This document shows positions 5,651 through 11,676 of a DNA stretch of 14,344 bases, piece by piece. The stretch comes from Pseudomonadota bacterium (GTDB lineage Bacteria > Pseudomonadota > Alphaproteobacteria > JAAXGF01). The stretch is from assembly GCA_022563655.1 (NCBI GenBank), contig JADFMW010000044.1, positions 1-14,344 on the forward strand, written 5' to 3'. The stretch's first letter is position 1, and each line of letters begins with the position of its first letter. The notes beneath the pieces are model-generated. The model made no database searches. It saw only the letters and a list, made by a program, of their open reading frames with translations, and was not told where the DNA came from. The translations under genes were made by a program, and so were the position numbers.

Positions 5651-6397
5651 CTAGTCGGCGGCCATGAAGTCGCGGTACTCGGCGGCAATGTGCTCGACCG
5701 CCGCGGCGATCAGGCGCTCGCCGTGCTCGGGCGCCGCGAGCGAAGGGTCCGAGCCGATGCGGCCGTCGGGAAAGCGCCGGCGGAAGTCCTCGGGTCCGTA
5801 GAATCCGCCGCCCGGCGCCAACGGCGGGTCCAGCAGCGCGCGTTTGATGGCGTCGGGATAGGCGAACTGAGTGACCGAGATTTCCGACGCCGCGGCGTGG
5901 CTTCCGTTGCGGTCGCCGTAGAGCTCCCGGCACAGCTTGCGCACGGGCTCGCTCATCCACCAGTTGAGGAGCCGGCAGCGCAGGTCCCGGGCGTTCGCGC
6001 CCGCGCGCGCCTCGGCGGCGGCATAGGTCTCGTAGAAGGCGGCGTTGACGGTGGCGATGTTGCCGCCGTGGCCGTTGACGAAGAGCACGCGCTGAAACCC
6101 GTGGCGCGCCAGCGACAGCACGTAATCGCAGATCACCCGGACTAGGGTCGAGGGCCGATAGGTCACGGTGCCCGGGAACGCCATGTGGTGCTCGGCCATG
6201 CCGACCGCGATGGCCGGCGCGACCATCGCGTCCACCGCCTCGCCGACGCGGCGCGCGATGACCTCGGCGCAGATCGTGTCGGTGCCGATGAGGCCGGTCG
6301 GGCCGTGCTGCTCGGTAGAGCCGATGGGCACGATGACGCCCGTCGAGTTGGCGAGATAGCCTTCAACCTCCTGCCAGGTGCTGAGCTGGAGCTGCAT
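5651..6397 (-). CDS. Creatininase-family amidohydrolase
   Basis: 248 aa from ATG at 6397, with AGGAGG about 9 bp upstream deciding the start. Creatinine amidohydrolase family members are metal-dependent hydrolases of cyclic or linear amides. The metal-ligand pattern is intact: Glu29 and His31 in PIGSTEQHGPTG, Asp40 in LIGTDT, His110 in VNGHGGN and Glu172 in AASEIS. The segments HHMAFPGTVTYRP and VLFVNGHGGN are characteristic. The family also includes FAPy deformylase and the mycofactocin peptidase MftE. No mft genes are visible, and without creatine or sarcosine genes nearby creatinine itself is not a safe substrate call. The leader upstream of the ribosome-binding site is built of short direct repeats. 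Confidence 0.93.
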   Translation of the reverse strand: MQLQLSTWQEVEGYLANSTGVIVPIGSTEQHGPTGLIGTDTICAEVIARRVGEAVDAMVAPAIAVGMAEHHMAFPGTVTYRPSTLVRVICDYVLSLARHGFQRVLFVNGHGGNIATVNAAFYETYAAAEARAGANARDLRCRLLNWWMSEPVRKLCRELYGDRNGSHAAASEISVTQFAYPDAIKRALLDPPLAPGGGFYGPEDFRRRFPDGRIGSDPSLAAPEHGERLIAAAVEHIAAEYRDFMAAD

Positions 6398-6410
6398 GAT
6401 CGCGGACCTC

Positions 6411-6448
6411 CTCTTGGGGTTTCTTGGGCTCTTAGGGTCTCTTAGGGT
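6411..6448. repeat. Short degenerate repeats in the creatininase-gene leader
   Basis: CTCTTGGGGT, TTCTTGGG, CTCTTAGGGT and CTCTTAGGGT run head to tail; the last two (6429-6438, 6439-6448) are identical. On the minus strand these are ACCCTAAGAG-type units directly upstream of the AGGAGG ribosome-binding site. Confidence 0.8.
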
Positions 6449-6500
6449 TGACGATGCCGTTATGGGCGTCGTATGGCCGCCGAGTGGTTGCCGAACCGCC

Positions 6501-6533
6501 CGCACCGTAGCCGCACCGTAGCCGCACCGTAGC
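6501..6533. repeat. Three perfect 11-bp tandem repeats
   Basis: CGCACCGTAGC is repeated at 6501, 6512 and 6523 and followed by a degraded partial unit. Eleven bp is close to one DNA helical turn, so repeated binding on one face is possible, but simple slippage is as likely. Confidence 0.95.
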
Positions 6534-6716
6534 CGCCCGGGCCGGCGCCATAAAGCGCAAACCCGCTAACTGTCTCCGCGCCGCTAGCCGCCCGGCCTTG
6601 AACCCGCTGGAACGGCGCCCCGGGCTCGGGTAGAGTTCGGCGCTTCGGGCCGGGCCGAGGGTCGGCGGCAGGTTTGTCGCGGGGCCCTCACGGGCAGGCG
6701 GCTTGGGAGGCGGGGC

Positions 6717-7130
6717 ATGGCGTACTGGCTGATGAAGTCCGAACCCGAGAGCTACGCCTGGGCCGAGCTCGTCGCCGAGGGGCGCGACTGGTGGGACGGC
6801 GTGCGCAATCACCAGGCCGCCAACAACATGAAGGCGATGAAGCTGGGCGACCGCGCCTTCTTCTACCACTCGGGCAAGGCGCGCGAGATCGTCGGCGTCA
6901 TGGAGGTCGTCAAGGAGTATTATCCTGACCCGACCGACCCCTCGGGCCGGTTCGGCATGGTCGACGTGGCCCCCGTCAAGCCGCTCGAGACGCCCGTGAG
7001 CCTGGCCCGGATCAAAGCCGATCCCAGGCTCGGGGACCTCGCGCTGGTGCGCCAGTCGCGGCTTTCGGTGGCGCCGCTGAGCGAGCGGCAGTGGGCGGCC
7101 TTGTGCGCGATGGGCGGCGTCGAGCCCTGA
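6717..7130 (+). CDS. EVE-domain protein
   Basis: 137 aa, the full length of a single EVE domain (PUA-like fold; THYN1 relatives). The start MAYWLMKSEPESYAW is the family signature. It is followed by WWDGVRNHQAANNMKAMKLGD, the FFYHSGKAREIVGVMEVVKE strand pair and YYPDPTDPSGRFGMVDV. EVE domains bind modified bases in DNA or RNA. For bacterial stand-alone members the ligand is mostly unknown, and links to modification-dependent restriction are known for fused forms. Nothing here suggests a restriction partner. A GGGAGGCGGGG stretch precedes the ATG. The EVE gene is often near tsaD-gpsA-yciI in alphaproteobacteria, so it is probably the far side of that conserved neighbourhood. The acs gene follows after 114 bp with its own promoter candidate. 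Confidence 0.94.
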   Translation: MAYWLMKSEPESYAWAELVAEGRDWWDGVRNHQAANNMKAMKLGDRAFFYHSGKAREIVGVMEVVKEYYPDPTDPSGRFGMVDVAPVKPLETPVSLARIKADPRLGDLALVRQSRLSVAPLSERQWAALCAMGGVEP

Positions 7131-7170
7131 GCGCGCGACTGTACGCGCGACTGGGTGCGCGGCTCGAGGC

Positions 7171-7199
7171 TTGCCGCGACGCCGGTTTGTGCGGATAAT
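7171..7199 (+). promoter_or_regulatory. acs: Candidate sigma-70 promoter of acs
   Basis: TTGCCG (7171-7176) and GATAAT (7194-7199) are separated by exactly 17 bp, with the -10 box ending 45 bp before the acs ATG. Downstream, TTCATAA occurs twice 9 bp apart (7214-7220, 7223-7229) in the leader, followed by a G-run (GGGGGGGACGGGAG) that includes the ribosome-binding region. Confidence 0.6.
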
Positions 7200-7244
7200 C
7201 GCCGCCCAGCAGCTTCATAAGTTTCATAAAGGGGGGGACGGGAG

Positions 7245-9347
7245 ATGAGCGATCGAGAGCCAGTCGCGTCGGCCGAGACCAGCGAGGCGCAAATTGCGGT
7301 CCACTGGAAGGAGGAGGCGCTCATCCACCCTTCCCCGCGATTCATCGCCCAGGCCAACCTGGCCGATCCCAGTGTCTACGAACGGTTCGCCCTCGACAAC
7401 TTCCCGGAATGCTTCAAGGAATACGCCGACCTGCTGAGCTGGGACCGGTACTGGCACACGACGCTGGATACCAGCGACGCGCCGTGCTGGAAGTGGTTCG
7501 TCGGCGGGCGCATCAACGCCTGCTACAACTGCGTCGATCGGCACCTGCCGAAGTACAAGAACAAGGCGGCCATCCTATTCGTGCCCGAGCCCGAGGACGA
7601 GCCGCTCGTCGCCCTGACCTATCGCGAGCTCTACGTCAGGGTGAACGAATTCGCCGCGCTGCTTAGGGATTTCGCCGGGCTCAAGGCCGGCGACCGGGTC
7701 ACCCTTCACATGCCGATGACCCCCGAGCTGCCGATCACCATGCTCGCGTGCGCCCGGCTCGGCATCATTCATTCCGAGGTCTTCGGAGGGTTCAGCGGCC
7801 AGTCGTGCGCCGGCCGGATCGCCGACTCGGGAAGCACGGTGCTGATCACCGTCGACGGCTACCACCGCAATGGCGCGATGATCGATCACAAGGTCAACGC
7901 CGACATCGCCGTCGAGGCCGCAGGGGAACTCGGGCAATCGGTCGACAAGGTGCTGATATGGCAACGCTATCCCGGGAAATCCGTCTCCAAGACGCCGCTG
8001 GTCAAGGGCCGTGACTACATCGTCAACGACCTGCTCAAGGACTTCGCCGGCCGGCGGGTCGATCCGGTTTCCATGCCCGCCGAGGATCCCCTGTTCCTCA
8101 TGTACACCAGCGGCACGACGGGAAAGCCCAAGGGCTGCCAGCACAGCATCGGGGGGTATATGGCCTACGTCGCCGGCACCTCGAAGTACATCCAGGATAT
8201 CCACCCCGAGGACGTCTACTGGTGCATGGCCGACATCGGCTGGATCACCGGCCATTCCTACATCGTCTACGGGCCGCTGGCGCTCGCCGCCTCGAGCGTC
8301 ATCTACGAAGGCGTGCCCGTCTACCCGGACGCCGGGCGGCCGTGGCGCATCGCCGAGCGGCTGGACGTCAACATCTTCCACACCGCGCCGACGACGATCC
8401 GCATGTTGCGCAAGGCCGGCCCCGACGAGCCCGCCAAGTACGACTACCACTTCAAGCACATGACGACGGTCGGCGAGCCGATCGAGCCCGAGGTGTGGAA
8501 GTGGTACTACGAGGTCGTCGGCAAGGGCGAGGCGGTCATTGTCGACACCTGGTGGCAGACCGAAAACGGCGGCTTCCTGTGCAGCACCGTTCCGGCGCTC
8601 ACGCCGATGAAGCCGGGCAGCACCGGTCCCGGCGTGCCGGGGATCCATCCGGTCATTTACGACGACGACGGCAACGAGATCGAGACCGGCTCGGGAATAG
8701 CGGGAAACATCTGCATCCGGAACCCCTGGCCGGGGTCGTTCCAGACCATCTGGAAAGATCGCCAGCGCTACGTCGACACCTACTATGCGAAGTACTGCAA
8801 GGACCCGAAGAGCAAGGACTGGCGCGACTGGCCCTACCTGGCCGGCGACGGCGCCACGCAGGCGGCGGACGGATACTACCGAATCCTGGGCCGGATCGAT
8901 GACGTCATCAACGTCGCCGGCCACCGTCTGGGAACCAAGGAGCTGGAGTCCGCCGCTCTGATGGTCGAGGAGATCGCGGAAGCGGCGGTCGTTCCCGTCG
9001 CCGACGAGATCAAGGGCCGGACACCCGACATTTACGTCTCGCTCAAGCCGGGCTTCGAAGCCAACAAGGAAACCGAAGCGAAAGTCGTGAAGGCGATCGA
9101 GGGGACCATCGGCAAGATCGCCCGGCCGAAGCACGTCTACATCGTGCCCGACATGCCCAAAACGCGCTCGGGCAAGATCATGCGCCGGGTGCTGGCGGCG
9201 ATCTCCAACACCCTCGACATCGGCGACGTCACGACGCTGGCCAACCCCGACGTCGTCGAGGAAATCCGCGTCCTCGTGCAAGGCAAGGAAAAGGTCGCGA
9301 CCAAGGAGGCCCCCGAGGACCTGAAGCGTTTCGGCGAGGAAGGGTAG
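7245..9347 (+). CDS. acs: Acetyl-CoA synthetase (AMP-forming acetate-CoA ligase)
   Basis: 700 aa; canonical Acs is about 650. It activates acetate to acetyl-AMP and then acetyl-CoA in the cytoplasm, feeding the TCA/glyoxylate cycle. Family motifs in order are the N-terminal Acs domain, VFGGFSGQSCAGRI, the P-loop YTSGTTGKPKG (from about residue 287), GWITGHSYIVYGPL, the TTVGEPIEPEVW motif, DTWWQTENGG (W436-W437), GRIDDVINVAGHRLGTKE, and MPKTRSGKIMRR with the catalytic, acetylatable Lys at about 644. The Trp that shortens the acyl pocket to acetate is kept, and the Val-Thr pair of the pocket is Ile-Thr here, so acetate, perhaps also propionate, is likely. Unusual points are TENGG instead of TETGG and an insertion-like segment YCKDPKSKDWRDWPYLAGDG. 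It has its own promoter candidate. Confidence 0.93.
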   Translation: MSDREPVASAETSEAQIAVHWKEEALIHPSPRFIAQANLADPSVYERFALDNFPECFKEYADLLSWDRYWHTTLDTSDAPCWKWFVGGRINACYNCVDRHLPKYKNKAAILFVPEPEDEPLVALTYRELYVRVNEFAALLRDFAGLKAGDRVTLHMPMTPELPITMLACARLGIIHSEVFGGFSGQSCAGRIADSGSTVLITVDGYHRNGAMIDHKVNADIAVEAAGELGQSVDKVLIWQRYPGKSVSKTPLVKGRDYIVNDLLKDFAGRRVDPVSMPAEDPLFLMYTSGTTGKPKGCQHSIGGYMAYVAGTSKYIQDIHPEDVYWCMADIGWITGHSYIVYGPLALAASSVIYEGVPVYPDAGRPWRIAERLDVNIFHTAPTTIRMLRKAGPDEPAKYDYHFKHMTTVGEPIEPEVWKWYYEVVGKGEAVIVDTWWQTENGGFLCSTVPALTPMKPGSTGPGVPGIHPVIYDDDGNEIETGSGIAGNICIRNPWPGSFQTIWKDRQRYVDTYYAKYCKDPKSKDWRDWPYLAGDGATQAADGYYRILGRIDDVINVAGHRLGTKELESAALMVEEIAEAAVVPVADEIKGRTPDIYVSLKPGFEANKETEAKVVKAIEGTIGKIARPKHVYIVPDMPKTRSGKIMRRVLAAISNTLDIGDVTTLANPDVVEEIRVLVQGKEKVATKEAPEDLKRFGEEG

Positions 9348-9407
9348 CTAAATCAGGCTTGACGCATGGCTCCGCTCGCCCGGTCTCGATCCGTGGGCCG
9401 TTAGCTC

Positions 9408-9431
9408 CTAGAGCGCTTTCCGCTTGGGTTT
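9408..9431. repeat. Possible fragment of an alphaproteobacterial dispersed repeat
   Basis: CTAGAGCGCTTTCCGCTTGG lies between acs and the palindrome. From memory, segments starting (C/T)TAGAGC..TTTCC recur between genes in many alphaproteobacterial genomes. Only the first half of such an element is visible, so the call is tentative. Confidence 0.3.
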
Positions 9432-9461
9432 ACGCGTAGCCGGCAGGAAATTAGGGCCTGA

Positions 9462-9528
9462 AATTGGGGGCAGTATATAGTTTTGGTCGTCGTCCGAGAT
9501 AGCCAAGAACTATATACTGTCCCTAATT
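9462..9528. repeat. Long AT-rich palindrome, REP/MITE-like, between convergent genes
   Basis: The left arm 9462-9486 and right arm 9503-9528 are inverted copies with a perfect 12-bp core (CAGTATATAGTT and AACTATATACTG) and flanking matches (AATTGGGGG against AATTAGGGA; TTGG against CTTGG), around a 16-base loop. The AT-rich core contrasts with the surroundings. A partial extra copy, AAATTAGGG, lies at 9448-9456. The right arm contributes two bases of the stop codon of the downstream minus-strand gene. It resembles the palindromic sequences associated with REP-type Y1 transposases, and it could also stop transcription from both sides, though there is no T-tract. Confidence 0.75.
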
Positions 9529-10834
9529 ACTGCTTCTGCGCCGCGCAGTAGAGATCGCGGGCGCGCAGCCGGCGGCATAGGGCCTTGGCGGCGTCGAGGT
9601 CGGGCAGCGGGCCGGCGCGAACGCGAATCCACACGCCCTTCTCCGCGCCGAGGTCGACGCGCGCGAGATCGAGCTCGCGCCCGCCGAGCAGGTCGGCATG
9701 GCGGCGCGTAAGCTCTTCCCAGTGCTTGCGCGCGTAGCGCCGGGTGCGGAACGAGGCGATGTGCACCCACGCACCGCCGGGGCGCGCGCTTGGCGCCGCG
9801 GATGGCGCGCTTGGCGCCGCGGGTGGCGCCGGTTGCACGCCGCCCGTTGCGAGCGCCGCCCGCTCGGGCGCGGCGGCCGCCGCCGATGGCTTCGGCGCCG
9901 CGGTGGGGGCGGCTGGGAGCGCCGCCGTCTGGCGTTGCGCCGGCGCGGGGGCTTCGGGCCGCGGCGGCGGTTCGCGCGCCGGTTCGCGCGGCGGTTCGCG
10001 CGCCGGTTCGCGGTTGGCCCGCGCCGATCTCACGATTCGCGACGGCGGCTCGCGCGGCGGTGCAAAGGTTCTCGACGGATATTCCCGGGGCCCCGGAGGC
10101 TCGCGGCTCGTCTGCTTCGGTTCTTCGGGGCGCGGCGGCGGCTCGCGGCTGGCCTGCGTCGATCTCTCGGGCCCCGGCGGCGGCTTGAGGGTTCTCGACG
10201 CCAATTCACCGGGTGCCGGCGGCGGCTCGCGCGGCGGCGGGGTGAGCACCGGCGGCCGGGGCAGGGGACCGACGACGCGCTCGGCCCCCATGGGATAGGC
10301 GCCCTCTTCGCGCCAGCCGCGCCCGGCGCGCACGTACCACTCGGCCGCCGCCTTGTAATCCCGGTCGACGCCAAGGCCGTGCTCGTAGATGTAGCCCAGC
10401 TTGTACTGGGCGCTGGCGTTGCCTTGGCCGGCGGCCTTGCGGTACCACGCCGCGGCCTTGGCGTAGTCTCGCTGCGTCCCCACGCCACGCAGGTAAAGTC
10501 CGGCCAACGCGTACTGCCCGAGGGGGTTGCCCTGCGCCGCCGCGCGGCGGTACCAGCCCCACGCCGCAACGGGGTCGAGCTCGGCCCCGTAGCCGGTTTC
10601 GTGCATCCAGCCGAGCGCGACCTGCGCTTGGGCGTCGCCCGCCTCGGCGAGCCGGCCCACGGCATCGGGCGCCGGCGGGCGGCTCGCAACCGGGCCGACC
10701 TTGTCGACCGCGCCGACCTCGTCGGCCACACCGACCAGGTCGACCTCGCCGATCTCGCCGACCTCGTTGCACCCCGCGGCAAACAGCAACCCGGCAAGGA
10801 CCGGGATCACGAGGGCGCGCCTCATGAACACCAT
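9527..10834 (-). CDS. Sel1-repeat and SPOR-domain lipoprotein
   Basis: 435 aa. The N-terminus is a lipoprotein signal (RRALVIPVLAGLLFAAGC, lipidated Cys22), so it is probably anchored to a membrane facing the periplasm. An odd Val-Gly-acidic stretch follows (24-47). Three Sel1 repeats then occupy about 67-171 (for example AEAGDAQAQVALGWMHETGY and YAKAAAWYRKAAGQGNASAQ). Next comes a disordered Pro/Arg/Glu-rich linker (about 185-352) with REPP/REPA repeats. A SPOR domain ends the protein (GAWVHIASFRTRRYARKHWE to LYCAAQKQ), a fold that binds denuded peptidoglycan glycan strands, often at division sites. The start could be ATG 10834 or ATG 10825. The thermonuclease-like gene is 30 bp upstream on the same strand, so they may be cotranscribed. 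A role in cell-wall remodelling or division is inferred from SPOR. Confidence 0.92.
   Translation of the reverse strand: MVFMRRALVIPVLAGLLFAAGCNEVGEIGEVDLVGVADEVGAVDKVGPVASRPPAPDAVGRLAEAGDAQAQVALGWMHETGYGAELDPVAAWGWYRRAAAQGNPLGQYALAGLYLRGVGTQRDYAKAAAWYRKAAGQGNASAQYKLGYIYEHGLGVDRDYKAAAEWYVRAGRGWREEGAYPMGAERVVGPLPRPPVLTPPPREPPPAPGELASRTLKPPPGPERSTQASREPPPRPEEPKQTSREPPGPREYPSRTFAPPREPPSRIVRSARANREPAREPPREPAREPPPRPEAPAPAQRQTAALPAAPTAAPKPSAAAAAPERAALATGGVQPAPPAAPSAPSAAPSARPGGAWVHIASFRTRRYARKHWEELTRRHADLLGGRELDLARVDLGAEKGVWIRVRAGPLPDLDAAKALCRRLRARDLYCAAQKQ
9969..10013. repeat. 12-bp tandem repeats encoding Arg-Glu-Pro-(Pro/Ala)
   Basis: Units GGTTCGCGCGCC, GGTTCGCGCGGC, GGTTCGCGCGCC and a partial unit run head to tail inside the proline-rich linker of the Sel1-SPOR gene, encoding REPA/REPP on the minus strand. 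A second coding repeat with 21-bp period lies near 9784-9825 (Ala-Pro-Ser-Ala). Both keep the frame. Confidence 0.9.
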
Positions 10835-10864
10835 GCTAGCACATGCCGCCGCCGGCGGCGCGAG

Positions 10865-11395
10865 TCAGCGCCCAAGCGCCGCCGCGTCGCACCAGGATGC
10901 GCGCCTGCCGCCGTCGTACGCCCGGCCCAGGCCGGCGTCGATGAGCAGCGCCGCTAGGTTTTCGCCCGCCGCGCTCTCGACGCGGGCAAGGACGCGGCCG
11001 CCGAACTTGTCGTAGCGAATCTCGGTCAGGGTGACCTCGGCCCCGCCGACGGTCGCGACCATGAGGTCGCGGGCGGCCACGGCGAGCGCGCGCTCGCGCG
11101 GGCACGCGCCGCGCAGCTCCGGCGCGTCGACACCCATGAGGCGAACCCGGGTTTCGACGTCCTGCCCGAGCCATATGCGGGCGCGCACGGTAATGGTGTC
11201 GCCGTCGATTACCGCGACGACGCGGGCCGGCACGGGGCCCGGCACCACGTCGCCGGCGCCGGGCCAGCCGCGGCCGGCCGCGACGATCGCCGCAAGCAAG
11301 GCGCCCGTGATCGCCGCGTTGCGCCAACCGCGATACCTCTCTCGCCCGCTTGCCGCCGGTCTTGCCGCCATCTTGGCCATCCGCCGTCCGCCCAT
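10865..11395 (-). CDS. Membrane-anchored thermonuclease-like (SNase-fold) protein
   Basis: 176 aa from ATG 11395; the in-frame ATGs at 11380 and 11371 are also possible, and 11380 has a GGACGG-like sequence just upstream. A basic N-terminus precedes one hydrophobic segment (AAITGALLAAIVAAG, about 28-42), a signal anchor or signal peptide, so the domain is probably exported. The staphylococcal-nuclease domain keeps all the residues expected for activity: Asp66 in VIDGDTITV, Arg85, Asp90 and Glu93 in RVRLMGVDAPELRG, and Arg134 in DKFGGRVLARV. Activity would be Ca2+-dependent hydrolysis of DNA or RNA. Short exported proteins of this type are common in alphaproteobacteria; a specific role is unknown. 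It lies 30 bp upstream of the Sel1-SPOR gene on the same strand. Confidence 0.92.
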   Translation of the reverse strand: MGGRRMAKMAARPAASGRERYRGWRNAAITGALLAAIVAAGRGWPGAGDVVPGPVPARVVAVIDGDTITVRARIWLGQDVETRVRLMGVDAPELRGACPRERALAVAARDLMVATVGGAEVTLTEIRYDKFGGRVLARVESAAGENLAALLIDAGLGRAYDGGRRASWCDAAALGR

Positions 11396-11471
11396 CGCGA
11401 TGCCGCGCCGGCCGCGCCGCCTGCGAAGCGGCCGCTAACACGCCCTCGCCAATATATATCATTAGGCGAGT

Positions 11472-11563
11472 AGCCGAGGAGATTGCGCGACCGCAAGTAT
11501 CTCATACGTTTGCGAACGAATCAAGAACTATTCGTCTCGGCTGTGCGCGCCGTCGAGAGCCGA
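11472..11563 (+). promoter_or_regulatory. Potentially structured, switch-like RNA segment upstream of pyrE
   Basis: AGCCGAG (11472-11478) pairs with CTCGGCT (11536-11542). Directly inside, GAGAT (11479-11483) pairs with ATCTC (11499-11503) around TGCG/CGCA with a CGAC tetraloop. ACGAAT (11516-11521) pairs with ATTCGT (11530-11535), which abuts the outer stem with no gap. That makes 22 base pairs in 71 nt. In addition TCGGCT (11537-11542) can pair instead with AGCCGA (11558-11563), giving two exclusive folds. Whether it is transcribed with pyrE (ATG 134 bp downstream) is unknown, and it matches no RNA family I recognise. Confidence 0.35.
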
Positions 11564-11650
11564 TCTTCTGCCGCGGCCACGGTCGAGAGGCATGGACCTT
11601 TCGCTCGCAAGTTCGAATGGGTATCCTGCCGCAAATGTGAAAAGACCCGT

Positions 11651-11670
11651 GCCGCGGAATGCGGCGGAGG
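11651..11670 (+). promoter_or_regulatory. pyrE: Hairpin directly before the pyrE ribosome-binding site
   Basis: GCCGC (11651-11655) and GCGGC (11661-11665) form a 5-bp stem with a GGAAT loop. The ribosome-binding site GGAGG (11666-11670) follows at once, 6 bp before the ATG at 11677. This ribosome-binding site decides in favour of 11677 over the in-frame ATG at 11659, which lies in the hairpin. Confidence 0.45.
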
Positions 11671-11676
11671 CCCACC

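Larger units (their letters stand above)
6398..6716. other. 319-bp divergent intergenic region with short repeats
   Basis: This region separates the minus-strand creatininase-family gene from the plus-strand EVE gene. It holds the ribosome-binding site of the former, two sets of short tandem repeats (listed separately) and GC-rich sequence in front of the EVE gene. Reading frames across it have no family resemblance. I see no RNA gene and no convincing -35/-10 pair. Confidence 0.6.

Noticed and set aside
7575..9281. Open frame of 568 codons antisense to acs
   Set aside because: It is an Asp/Val/Gly-rich mirror of the acs codon pattern, has no recognisable domain, and lies wholly inside acs.
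9462..9528. Classical intrinsic terminator
   Set aside because: The stem is AT-rich with a 16-base loop and no T-tract on either strand, so it is listed as a repeat with only possible terminator activity.
11472..11542. tRNA gene, suggested by a 7-bp closing stem and 71-nt length
   Set aside because: There is no GTTC-type T-loop, no anticodon stem-loop of correct size and no two-base gap before the first inner stem.
11472..11542. Integron attC site
   Set aside because: The ends lack the RYYYAAC/GTTRRRY core sites and no integrase gene is visible.
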